From contig DACG01000002.1 of NCBI GenBank assembly GCA_002494725.1, positions 1 through 18,000 on the forward strand: a stretch of DNA of 18,000 bases, read 5' to 3'. Below the pieces are notes generated by a model, which saw only the letters and a list, made by a program, of their open reading frames with translations, had not been told where the DNA came from and searched no databases. The position numbers were made by a program, and so were the translations under genes. The stretch comes from Geoglobus sp. UBA235. Its GTDB lineage: Archaea; Halobacteriota; Archaeoglobi; Archaeoglobales; Archaeoglobaceae. Positions 1-6,038 of the stretch are shown in pieces (the first letter of the stretch is position 1; the number at the start of each line of letters is the position of its first letter).

Positions 1-12
1 GGAGGAGGTGGA

Positions 13-614
13 TTAGTAAATTCCTGATTCGTTAAGTTTGTTATGTCCGACACTATAATTCAGCGCATAATGTAACGCACCTATGTCCATGGCGGCTCCG
101 AAACTCATACTTATAACTTCAGCAGCATCATCCTCAGAGTCTCCAACGATTTTTCCCATCATTATCTCTGTCAAGAATATCATCAGGTCCAAGCAATGCC
201 TCTTCGATTCCAAGAATTATATCCTCCAACTTTTCCATTTCCATTATCCACGAGGCATTTAACAGCATACACTTCAACGTTTGGTGCTCCGACAATACCG
301 TTATCATTATTTAGAGCTGAAACAATGTCAGCAACATGAGTTCCATGACCATTTTTATCCATGTAATCTTTGGGATTCTCTGAAACTCTTCCGTTTACCA
401 CACTCACAGCCCATGCAATGTTGCCTGCAAGATCTGGATGATTGTAATCGATCCCAGTATCAAGAATTGCCACCTCAACAACTCCATTACTTGACCCATC
501 ATTAGTGCTCCATGCCTCAACAGTATGTATCCTGTATACACCCCAAGGCACCTGCTGTGGCGGTTGAGATGGTTGATTTTTCTTACCTTTACCTTTTTTG
601 GAGATTTTTGTGGA
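13..614 (-). pseudogene. Subtilisin-like serine protease, degraded
   Basis: This is a remnant of a subtilase (S8 family). The frame open from 614 down to 183 encodes a Lys/Gly- and Pro/Gln-rich linker, then VPWGVYRI, the catalytic Asp motif AILDTGIDYNHPDL and the catalytic His motif NGHGTHVA. After GNGKV the homology continues in another frame (EDIILGIEEALLGPDD), which needs loss of one base near 228-229. A further one-base shift in a T5 run (A5 on the coding strand) at 150-154 restores AAEVISMSFG and ALNYS. The frame then stops at 13-15, before any GTSMA motif, so the catalytic Ser is missing. Propeptide-like sequence may extend to about 700 in yet another frame. At least two frame changes plus a missing C-terminus argue for a true pseudogene, although homopolymer sequencing errors could explain the individual shifts. 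Confidence 0.8.
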
Positions 615-822
615 TCAGATTCTCAAGTGGGATTAACCCTTTCCTCATCAACTCTCCTTCTTCCACCCCATTGACTCCCGGTTATCGCCTTAGAACATGC
701 TGAGGTTTTGGTGCAATATGGGGAGTATTGGTAACAAAAGGGTATAGGTAGTATGTAACTGTATGAATAATTTTTAAATTGGCAAAATTACTGCTGTTTG
801 AGGAGGTAGTAAGTATGAATCC

Positions 823-909
823 ATGACGAAATCAGAAATAGGTATTGAATGTGGTTCCAAAAAAGTCAAGAATAAGAGGGTGAGACTACCTCTCCACTGG
901 AAAATATAA
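823..909 (+). pseudogene. Possible remnant of a small transposon-associated protein (DUF2080-like)
   Basis: This 28-codon frame starts MTKSEIGIE and ends VRLPLHWKI. A strong Shine-Dalgarno GAGGAGGT sits upstream, but in front of a different ATG (814) that would give only three residues, as if a base had been lost between the two start codons. The ending resembles the 'GR-V-hP-HW-GK' core of small DUF2080 proteins that accompany archaeal insertion sequences. That resemblance is from memory and weak, and the frame is shorter than family members. It could equally be chance. Confidence 0.25.
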
Positions 910-944
910 CAATAAACTCTTTTTTCTCTAAATTCTTGTTTTTT

Positions 945-956
945 ATTTTATTATAG
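945..956 (+). promoter_or_regulatory. TATA-like box of the antitoxin-like gene
   Basis: The AT-rich sequence tttattatag is centred about 26 nt before the ATG at 974. This is the same spacing seen at most other genes here and suggests a leaderless transcript. Confidence 0.45.
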
Positions 957-973
957 CTTCCGCTAACTTTATC

Positions 974-1228
974 ATGACTTCATTCAAAATTCCAACTATG
1001 ACAAACATCACCCTCGAGAAACTCGCAAAGGACATCGAGTATCTCAAAAAGAGAATCGAATATCTTGAATCTCAGATTCTCACAAAACAGGATATAATGG
1101 AGATTGAGGTTTTTCTCCAGAAGAAGGAGAGAGGGGAGCTTGAGCTCTTGTCATTCAATGAGGCTTTGAAGGAGCTCGGTATTGATGAATATGAAATTCG
1201 AAAAGAGATTTCTGAAAAAACTGAGTAA
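974..1228 (+). CDS. RelB-like antitoxin candidate
   Basis: An 84-residue protein without a signal peptide. Residues 9-40 (from MTNITLEKLAKDIEYLKK) form a charged heptad-type helix followed by LTKQDIMEIEVFLQKKERGEL, the general layout of archaeal RelB-type antitoxins: an N-terminal coiled coil, then a toxin-wrapping helix. The role is inferred mainly from its neighbour, since a RelE-type toxin reading frame begins inside its last codons and is damaged. The ATG at 974 is favoured by the TATA spacing; the ATG at 998 would remove eight residues. If the partner is dead, the antitoxin may be an orphan that survives by chance or neutralises a toxin encoded elsewhere. Confidence 0.55.
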   Translation: MTSFKIPTMTNITLEKLAKDIEYLKKRIEYLESQILTKQDIMEIEVFLQKKERGELELLSFNEALKELGIDEYEIRKEISEKTE

Positions 1229-1434
1229 ACTCTCAAAGAGATAGCAGATCAGAATTTTAGCCAAATTGAAGACTTTTGAGGAAGCTGGGAAAGGAGATCT
1301 TGTCAAACTTGAGGGTTATGACAATAGTCTATCGTCTGAGGGTTGGAAACTACAGGGTCAAGATTTTCATTGATGGAGATGAATGTGTGGTTTTTGATGT
1401 CGAGAAAAGGGAGAGGGGTTGCAGACAACCCTAA
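1185..1434 (+). pseudogene. RelE-type toxin, frameshifted
   Basis: Pieces of a RelE/ParE-superfamily toxin lie in three frames in the correct order: MNMKFEKRFLKKLSKLSK from the ATG at 1185; KEIADQ in the next frame; ILAKLKTFEEAGKGDLVKLEG; then MTIVYRLRVGNYRVKIF, IDGDECVVFDVEKR and the stop at 1432-1434. The pattern 'KL-G...YRLRVGDYRV-F-IDG-E-VV--VEKR' is the hallmark of archaeal RelE ribosome-dependent mRNA interferases. The start overlaps the antitoxin gene by 44 nt, typical of a coupled relBE pair. Three shifts (near 1240, 1250 and 1316) mean that no full toxin can be made. Confidence 0.75.
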
Positions 1435-1452
1435 TTTTAAATTGAGGTGAAA

Positions 1453-1461
1453 GTTTAACAT
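1453..1461 (+). promoter_or_regulatory. TATA-like box of the ribbon-helix-helix gene
   Basis: The sequence gtttaacat is centred about 27 nt before the ATG at 1484, consistent with a leaderless transcript. A second AT-rich candidate lies a few bases further down. Confidence 0.4.
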
Positions 1462-1483
1462 TTTATACGCATAAAACCATATC

Positions 1484-1609
1484 ATGCCACGTCCGAACCT
1501 TGAGGAAGTCCGTGTCAGCCTGACTGTTTGCAGGGATGTTCTGGAAGTTTCAAGGGAATACATCCCTAACCTGTCCCAGTTTCTGGAAGACAGGCTCTGG
1601 AGATTCTAA
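1484..1609 (+). CDS. Minimal ribbon-helix-helix protein (CcdA/antitoxin-like)
   Basis: A 41-residue protein. Residues 9-15 (VRVSLTV) suit the DNA-contacting beta strand, residues 16-25 suit helix A, and the turn IPNLSQF leads into helix B with FLEDRLWRF. This is the complete strand-helix-helix fold with almost no C-terminal extension, so the toxin-binding tail usual in antitoxins is missing or lost. It would bind DNA as a dimer. A TATA-like box at the right distance supports expression. It lies downstream of a toxin-antitoxin remnant and converges on tRNA-Ile. The stop at 1607-1609 might be a truncation. Alternatives are an orphan antitoxin or a small transcription factor. Confidence 0.5.
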   Translation: MPRPNLEEVRVSLTVCRDVLEVSREYIPNLSQFLEDRLWRF

Positions 1610-1644
1610 GATGGGTAAATCATCCCGTGGCAAAATCAGAAACA

Positions 1645-1719
1645 TGGGCCCGCGGGGGTTTGAACCCCGGACCTTGCGCTTATCAGGCGCACGCTCTAAC
1701 CAGGCTGAGCCACGGGCCC
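1645..1719 (-). tRNA. tRNA-Ile (GAU)
   Basis: The minus strand gives a complete cloverleaf of 75 nt without encoded CCA. The acceptor stem is GGGCCCG/CGGGCCC with discriminator A at 1645, the anticodon stem is TGCGC/GCGCA with loop CTGATAA (anticodon GAT), and the T arm has GGTTCAAACCCC. No intron is present. An apparent plus-strand frame over this gene (reading MGPRGFEPRTL) is a known artefact of translating tRNA antisense. Confidence 0.95.
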
Positions 1720-1846
1720 ACCCCATGTAAACTGCAATTAAAGTGATTTTACAGGGAAATCAATTATACCCGACCCACTATACCGCCTCACTCATGCTTT
1801 TGTTTATAAGGATTGTGGATACCCCTCCCAACCAAATTAACAATAG

Positions 1847-1996
1847 ATGAGGTTATCAATAAAAAATCCTAAGATAAGGGCCTCGAAGAAGTTGTTTGAC
1901 ATAACCTTGATTCTTACAAAAAACAATACATCCCTGCCAAAGCTGCTGGACTATCACATTGACTGCAAAAATAATCCACCTCGAAAACCTCAATAG
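1847..1996 (+). CDS. Short hypothetical frame, doubtful
   Basis: A 49-codon frame beginning MRLSIKNPKIRASKKLF and ending PPRKPQ before a TAG. It is Lys- and Asn-rich with no motif I can assign. It could be the N-terminal stub of a transposase-like or other accessory gene, or chance coding in AT-rich DNA between two tRNA genes. Confidence 0.2.
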   Translation: MRLSIKNPKIRASKKLFDITLILTKNNTSLPKLLDYHIDCKNNPPRKPQ

Positions 1997-2017
1997 TAGA
2001 TGTGAATTTTTAAATGA

Positions 2018-2031
2018 TCAAAATAAAACCA
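2018..2031 (-). terminator. Oligo-T terminator behind tRNA-Leu(CAG)
   Basis: Reading on the minus strand, the tRNA 3' end is followed at once by tggttttattttga. T-rich runs without a hairpin are the normal archaeal termination signal. The same sequence follows the second tRNA-Leu. Confidence 0.5.
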
Positions 2032-2115
2032 TGCGGGGGGAGGGATTTGAACCCTCGGACCCCTACGGGACGGGACCCTGAATCCCGCGCCTTTTCCTGA
2101 CTCGGCAACCCCCGC
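2032..2115 (-). tRNA. tRNA-Leu (CAG)
   Basis: An 84-nt class II tRNA with a long variable arm. The acceptor stem is GCGGGGG/CCCCCGC with discriminator A at 2032. The anticodon stem is CGGGA/TCCCG with loop TTCAGGG (anticodon CAG at 2080-2078), the variable arm is CCC-GTA-GGG, and the T arm has GGGTTCAAATCCC. CCA is not encoded and there is no intron. It is identical to the tRNA-Leu at 16507-16590 except for the first anticodon base. Confidence 0.95.
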
Positions 2116-2317
2116 GTGAAGTCCATCACTGCATAGCTGAATGCAGAATATAAAAATTCCGGTTACTCTCATCAATCTGCCAGTCCGAGAGAAATTCCGG
2201 ACTCGGTGTTTCATTCAACAGCCTGAGATCTGGTTTCGGAGTGAACTGAGATTTTGCAGGATTGTAAGGCGTCAATTCTTCATGAAATAACAGGCAAAGC
2301 ATTATCCTTGGTCAGGG
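2116..2317. other. Intergenic region, nothing recognised
   Basis: About 200 bases between tRNA-Leu and the next gene. It holds no convincing reading frame. A loose inverted match (agtccgagag / ctcggtg) occurs around 2180-2210 but is not strong enough to call a structure. Confidence 0.4.
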
Positions 2318-2330
2318 AAAATTTAAATTC
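2318..2330 (+). promoter_or_regulatory. TATA-like box of the membrane-anchored unknown
   Basis: The sequence aaaatttaaattc is centred about 27 nt before the GTG start at 2351, which supports that start and a leaderless transcript. Confidence 0.5.
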
Positions 2331-2350
2331 CTGATGCCTCTTTTAACGCT

Positions 2351-2842
2351 GTGAAGGAGAGAAAGCTTGCCCTGGGTCTCGTTGCCCTTGGAATTGTCAT
2401 TGTTGCAGCGAGTTTTCAGTTCAGCAGTTCAGAGGAGTACATAAAGCTGAATGTTAAAAAGATAGTCATTGGAGATGATGCTGTCAAAATGGTTAAGTCA
2501 ATCCATCTGGGAAATTTTGATGTTAAATCGGCTGCTGTTGTAGATTTTGAGGGAATAGGTGATATAAGGGTATGGATAGCCTACGCGGAAAATGAGGACA
2601 CCGCATTCCAGCTTGCTGAAAAAATGAAAGAAAAGGTTCATCTTTACTTCTCAAATCCGGAGCCATTTGAATTCGGTGAGCTGAAGACCTACAGGGTTTT
2701 CGGAAATGGAAGGACTCATTACTTTTTCAGCTTTGAGAATCAGGTTGTCTGGATTGAGTTTGAAAATCCGGATGTGAAATACCATGAAAGAGTTCTCTCC
2801 TATCTCTTTGCAGAGGGAGAGATGGAAAAGTATATTAATTAA
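2351..2842 (+). CDS. Membrane-anchored protein of unknown function
   Basis: A 163-residue protein I do not recognise. Residues 6-22 (LALGLVALGIVIVAASF) form one hydrophobic segment after a Lys/Arg-rich start, so it is an N-terminal anchor or uncleaved signal with the rest outside the membrane. The external part has alternating hydrophobic residues (VRVWIAYAENED, YFFSFENQVVWIEFENP) suggesting a mixed alpha/beta domain; it has no Cys and no obvious catalytic motif. The GTG start fits the TATA box spacing. The next gene follows after about 20 nt, so the two are probably transcribed together. Confidence 0.75.
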   Translation: MKERKLALGLVALGIVIVAASFQFSSSEEYIKLNVKKIVIGDDAVKMVKSIHLGNFDVKSAAVVDFEGIGDIRVWIAYAENEDTAFQLAEKMKEKVHLYFSNPEPFEFGELKTYRVFGNGRTHYFFSFENQVVWIEFENPDVKYHERVLSYLFAEGEMEKYIN

Positions 2843-2866
2843 CATCGCTTAGAGTTCTCTGTGCCA

Positions 2867-3058
2867 ATGGAAATTGAGAACGCAAGGGCAATGAGATGTG
2901 ATGTGTGCGGAAAGCTGATGAAAGAACCCCTTTTTGTCAAAACATGCTGCAATAACAAACCAAAGGCATTCTGCAGCAAACAGTGCTACGACAGATGGAA
3001 AAGGGAGTGGCTGAGAAATCAGGAACAGATAGTCCGGAAATCGAGGGCTTTTCTTTAG
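2867..3058 (+). CDS. Small Cys-rich zinc-binding protein (TRASH/zinc-ribbon-like)
   Basis: A 63-residue protein. Cys residues at 11, 14, 28, 29, 37 and 41 give CDVC-x13-CC-x7-C-x3-C, with FCSKQCYDRWKREW at the end of the cluster. That ending is typical of TRASH/MYM-type and HIT-like treble-clef zinc fingers, which bind metal or mediate protein contacts. The rest is a basic C-terminal helix. GTG at 2861 would add two residues; ATG at 2867 was preferred but no clear Shine-Dalgarno decides. It follows the membrane-anchored unknown closely and shares its stop with the convergent transporter gene (TTAG at 3055-3058). Confidence 0.7.
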   Translation: MEIENARAMRCDVCGKLMKEPLFVKTCCNNKPKAFCSKQCYDRWKREWLRNQEQIVRKSRAFL

Positions 3059-3876
3059 CTTCTTTTTGAAATAGCAATGTAAATTCCAAGCAGAATCAGA
3101 ATTAAGTAAATGTAGGCTACAATCTCAAGTCTCTGCTCCAGAAATATTATTGAAAGGATCGTTGAACCAACAACCTCTCCGAGTACACTTCCTGTTACAG
3201 TCACCACTCTTATCTTCCTTATGAGGTAGTTCAGTATGGTGTGGCCAGCAGACATCGGGATTACTGCAAGAAGCAGGAAAAATGCGTACGTTTTCTCGGG
3301 GTATCCTGACAGAGGTGTCTCTGTAGCGATTGCAAAGAGAAGTGTTGCTATGGCTGCAAAAAGATATGTGGAGGTTATGTATTCTCTGAAATCAACATCT
3401 CTCGCAAATTTTGCGGTTGAAAAATAGAGCCCACCTGCAATAGCTCCTGTAAATGCCAGTGCCACTCCATGAATGTCAGCATAAAAATCTGCACCGCTGA
3501 GGAGATATATCCCGAACACTGCGATCAGCATCCCAGTTATCTCTCTCGCCTTTATTCTCTCACCTGCAAGTGTGGCGAACAAACCGGAAAATATGGAGTG
3601 AGTGCAGACAATTGCGGTGCTGAGTGCAACCGAGGCATGAAAAAGAGATTCTATCCAGGAAGACATGTGAACTGCAAGAAAAAATCCTGCAAAAGCAGAG
3701 TATTTGAGGGTTTTTGAATCTCTTGGAAATTTTCTGTAAAAGAGCAGGAAAATGAGGGATGCAACAAGAAATCTCCAGAAGCTTGCCGCTATTCCGGGTG
3801 CATTTGCTAAAACAGCAAAAATTGATGCTGTTGAGACTGCTGAAACGGCAATAAAGAGAAGAATGTAGTCAATCAT
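3055..3876 (-). CDS. EamA-type (DMT superfamily) transporter
   Basis: A 273-residue integral membrane protein with about ten hydrophobic segments arranged as two similar halves of five, the layout of EamA/RhaT-like drug/metabolite transporters that exchange or export small solutes. Characteristic pieces are the early FWRFLVASLIFLLFYRK, the first-half end GMLIAVFGIYLLSGA, the second-half start HGVALAFTGAIAGGLYFSTAK and the end LGEVVGSTILSIIFLEQRL. The substrate cannot be predicted. The start at 3876 (MIDYILLFI) is preferred to those at 3894 or 3909 because a TATA-like box at 3899-3908 lies 28 nt before it. The stop overlaps the convergent neighbour by 4 nt. Confidence 0.85.
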   Translation of the reverse strand: MIDYILLFIAVSAVSTASIFAVLANAPGIAASFWRFLVASLIFLLFYRKFPRDSKTLKYSAFAGFFLAVHMSSWIESLFHASVALSTAIVCTHSIFSGLFATLAGERIKAREITGMLIAVFGIYLLSGADFYADIHGVALAFTGAIAGGLYFSTAKFARDVDFREYITSTYLFAAIATLLFAIATETPLSGYPEKTYAFFLLLAVIPMSAGHTILNYLIRKIRVVTVTGSVLGEVVGSTILSIIFLEQRLEIVAYIYLILILLGIYIAISKRS

Positions 3877-3898
3877 TGAAGGGCATTTTCCCATGGGG

Positions 3899-3908
3899 CA
3901 ATTTAACA
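3899..3908 (-). promoter_or_regulatory. TATA-like box of the EamA transporter gene
   Basis: The minus-strand sequence tgttaaattg is centred about 28 nt before the ATG at 3876. Confidence 0.45.
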
Positions 3909-3941
3909 CTTTCCTGACTGAATTCGAAGTTTAAACCAAAA

Positions 3942-3950
3942 TGTTTAATT
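3942..3950 (+). promoter_or_regulatory. TATA-like box of the GNAT-like gene
   Basis: The sequence tgtttaatt is centred about 26 nt before the ATG at 3972. It sits in a 95-bp divergent promoter region with the transporter box on the other strand. Confidence 0.45.
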
Positions 3951-3971
3951 TGTTTATCTCCAATTAAAATT

Positions 3972-4487
3972 ATGGAATTTGAGATCAGGAGTGGAAGGGC
4001 GGTGCTGGTTGATGACAGGGGAAATGATGTATCATGGGTTGTTTATGAGGTTGAGGGCAACTCGATTCACCTTATTGAAACCCACACAGCCAGGGGATTT
4101 GAAGGTAAGGGATATGCTGGAAAGGCTGTTGGGAGAGTTATGGAATATGCTGAATGTTTTGAGAGAATAAGAGTCTCATGCCCCTACATAAGGCACTGGC
4201 TGAGGAAAAATAGGTATGATAGTAAAAAGATTGAATTTACAGAGCTTTTGAAACTGAAGGAGAGCATAGATAACTTCAACAAATATCACGAGCCTGAGGC
4301 AAGGGCTGAATACAGAAAATACAGAAATGGCATCGCTGAAGTTTACTTTTCAGGATACATGTGCAGAACATGTGGCGTTTATGACTATTTTGAAGACATA
4401 ATACAGGATGTGGATGCCGAAATAGCTGATTACAAAGAAGATGGTGAGGGTTTTATCGTTAAATACAGACTGAAGGGGATGAATTAG
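3972..4487 (+). CDS. GNAT-like N-acyltransferase with Cys-containing C-terminal extension
   Basis: A 171-residue protein. Residues 1-83 match the short GCN5-related fold of the YjdJ/Acetyltransf_CG type: IHLIETHTARGFEGKGYAGKA, with the acyl-CoA pyrophosphate loop at about 44-51, then MEYAECFERIRVSCPYIRHWL, where 'CPY' is the conserved Cys-Pro of that family (C70). Normal members stop at about 90-100 residues. Here some 80 more follow, including NKYHEPEA, a CRTC pair at 131-134 and a strongly acidic end. The extension is unknown to me and might bind a metal or a partner. The substrate is unknown. Its stop overlaps the convergent ubiD stop by 4 nt (TTAG). Confidence 0.75.
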   Translation: MEFEIRSGRAVLVDDRGNDVSWVVYEVEGNSIHLIETHTARGFEGKGYAGKAVGRVMEYAECFERIRVSCPYIRHWLRKNRYDSKKIEFTELLKLKESIDNFNKYHEPEARAEYRKYRNGIAEVYFSGYMCRTCGVYDYFEDIIQDVDAEIADYKEDGEGFIVKYRLKGMN

Positions 4488-5935
4488 AGTATCATTCTCC
4501 TCAGCTCATCCCAGTAATTGTCAACCCTCCTTCTTGTCTCCTCGTTCATCTCGACAACATCCGGCCATTCTCTGTCGTAGCCCTCTTCCCTCCACTTCTT
4601 CGTTGCGTCAATGCCCAGCTTTCCTCCAATATTTGGCCTGTAGGCTGCATGGTCAAGACTGTCGAGGGGTGAGTCAGGAATAATGACCACATCTCTCGCC
4701 GGATCGAATCTGCTCGTAACAGCCCACATGACCTCGTTCATGTCATGCACGTTAACGTCATCATCAACCACTATCACAACCTTCGTCAGGCTGAGCATCC
4801 CCGTTCCCCAGATGGAGAACATCACCTTTCTCGCGTGACCCGGATAGCGCTTTTTTATGGAAACTATCGCGAGGTTGTGGAATGTTGCAGAAATGGGCAG
4901 ATTTATGTCCACGATCTCCGGGTGGATCATCCTTATCATGGGTAGAAAGATTCTTTCTGTGGCTTTTCCGAGCCACGCATCCTCCATCGGTGGCCTTCCG
5001 ACTATCGTCGCATGGTATACCGGATCTTCGCGGTGGGTTATACACTCAACGTGAAAGACGGGATACGGCTCAGCTGGCGTGTAATAACCGGTGTGATCGC
5101 CGAAAGGTCCCTCGATTCTGAACTCGTCCAGCTTCACGTAACCTTCAAGCACAATTTCTGCTGTAGCCGGAACCTGCAAATCCACGGTCTCGCAGTCCAC
5201 CATCTTCAGCCTCTTCTTTCTAATGAAGCCAGCAAACATGAACTCGCTCATGTTTTCAGGGAGTGGGGCGGTTGAAGTGTAGAGCGTGGCGGGATCAACC
5301 CCAATGGCAACGGCAACCTCCAGCTTGTCCACTCCCATCTCCTTCAGCTTTCTGTAATGCAGGGCTCCATGCTTGTGAATCTGCCAGTGCATGCCCGTGG
5401 TTTTTTCGTCGAAGACCTGCATTCTGTACATTCCCGCGTTGAGCACGCCAGTTTCTGGGTCCTTAGTTATCACGACAGGGAATGTTATGAACCTCCCCCC
5501 ATCCTGAGGCCAACACTTCAGGATCGGGAACTTCAGCAAATTGGGATCGTGATCTATAACTTCTTTGACCGGGCCGCTCTTTACCTTCTTCGGGATGAAG
5601 CTCATCAGATCCTTTGCAGATGACAAAGCCTTAATGCCGTCAAGAATCGACTCGGGCTTCATTCTCGCAAGCTCCACAAGCTTCTCGCCAATGCTCTCGA
5701 GCCTTTCAGTCTCCAAGGCAAGCTTGATGCGCCTCTCGCTGGCAAACGCGTTTATAAGCACGGGAATGTCATAGCCCTTTGGGTTTTCAAATAGCAGAGC
5801 TTTTCCGTTCTGCTTGACCGCCCTGTCGGCAATCTCCGTGATCTCGAGCTCAACACTGACCTCTCTGCTTATTCTAGCAAGCTCGCCCTCCTGCTCCAGT
5901 CTCGCGATGAACTCCCTGAGGTCTTCGTAGGCCAT
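4484..5935 (-). CDS. ubiD: UbiD family decarboxylase
   Basis: A 483-residue protein, the normal length for UbiD enzymes, which use prenylated FMN to decarboxylate aromatic or unsaturated acids. Visible landmarks are NAGMYRMQV with R171, GMHWQIHKHGA (181-191), the segment EGPFGDHTGYYT with E275 and D280 (the position of the catalytic Glu/acidic pair), PPMEDAWLGKATERIF and the C-terminal SPLDSLDHAAYRPNIGGKLGIDATKKW. In archaea such enzymes act in menaquinone or other quinone synthesis, which suits a quinone-using anaerobe, but the substrate cannot be fixed from sequence. ATG at 5935 was chosen over upstream starts because a TATA box lies 27 nt before it and the family begins with YEDLREF. No ubiX partner is nearby. 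Confidence 0.92.
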   Translation of the reverse strand: MAYEDLREFIARLEQEGELARISREVSVELEITEIADRAVKQNGKALLFENPKGYDIPVLINAFASERRIKLALETERLESIGEKLVELARMKPESILDGIKALSSAKDLMSFIPKKVKSGPVKEVIDHDPNLLKFPILKCWPQDGGRFITFPVVITKDPETGVLNAGMYRMQVFDEKTTGMHWQIHKHGALHYRKLKEMGVDKLEVAVAIGVDPATLYTSTAPLPENMSEFMFAGFIRKKRLKMVDCETVDLQVPATAEIVLEGYVKLDEFRIEGPFGDHTGYYTPAEPYPVFHVECITHREDPVYHATIVGRPPMEDAWLGKATERIFLPMIRMIHPEIVDINLPISATFHNLAIVSIKKRYPGHARKVMFSIWGTGMLSLTKVVIVVDDDVNVHDMNEVMWAVTSRFDPARDVVIIPDSPLDSLDHAAYRPNIGGKLGIDATKKWREEGYDREWPDVVEMNEETRRRVDNYWDELRRMIL

Positions 5936-5956
5936 GGGTGATTTTCCGATTGAGGA

Positions 5957-5967
5957 GTTATAAATGT
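5957..5967 (-). promoter_or_regulatory. TATA box of ubiD
   Basis: The minus-strand sequence catttataact is centred 27 nt before the ubiD ATG. It is one of the clearest archaeal TATA boxes in the window. Confidence 0.6.
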
Positions 5968-6035
5968 TGCCAGAACGGCAACCGGAACGGGTCCTGTTCA
6001 GACCCGGGGAATGATGTCGCACCTTTTCAAGGTGT
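5966..6035. repeat. Three tandem hairpins between rnhB and ubiD
   Basis: Three adjacent perfect stem-loops: GTTGCC-AGAAC-GGCAAC (5966-5982), CGGGTC-CTGTTCA-GACCCG (5988-6006) and CACCTT-TTC-AAGGTG (6020-6034, extendable by one G-T pair). They fill the spacer between the rnhB stop and the ubiD TATA box and are more GC-rich than other spacers. They may end or stabilise the rnhB transcript, or form a small RNA. No oligo-T run follows, so a simple terminator is not shown. Confidence 0.55.
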
Positions 6036-6038
6036 GTG

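Larger units (their letters stand above)
615..973. other. Gene-poor stretch with remnants
   Basis: The left part may hold decayed protease propeptide sequence read on the minus strand up to about 700. The rest is AT-rich and has no long frame. A TATA-like stretch lies at 769-782 and a strong Shine-Dalgarno GAGGAGGT at about 800-807 precedes an ATG at 814 that stops after three codons. The short frame at 823 is listed separately. Nothing else was recognised. Confidence 0.5.
1720..2031. other. Spacer between tRNA-Ile and tRNA-Leu
   Basis: The sequence is AT-rich. The right-hand plus-strand frame from 1847 to 1996 is listed separately. The first 30 bases hold an AT-rich element (caattaaag) that could be the tRNA-Ile promoter on the minus strand. 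Nothing else was recognised. Confidence 0.4.

Noticed and set aside
1645..1730. Plus-strand reading MGPRGFEPRTL over the tRNA-Ile gene
   Set aside because: It is the antisense translation of the tRNA and a well-known annotation artefact.
1990..2214. Minus-strand frame reading GVAESGKGAG and VPSRRGPRVQIPPP, repeated at 16438-16671
   Set aside because: Both are translations of the two tRNA-Leu genes, not proteins; the similarity reflects the tRNA duplication.
4745..5275. Several long open frames on the plus strand across ubiD
   Set aside because: They are antisense frames of a well-supported gene with no motifs of their own.
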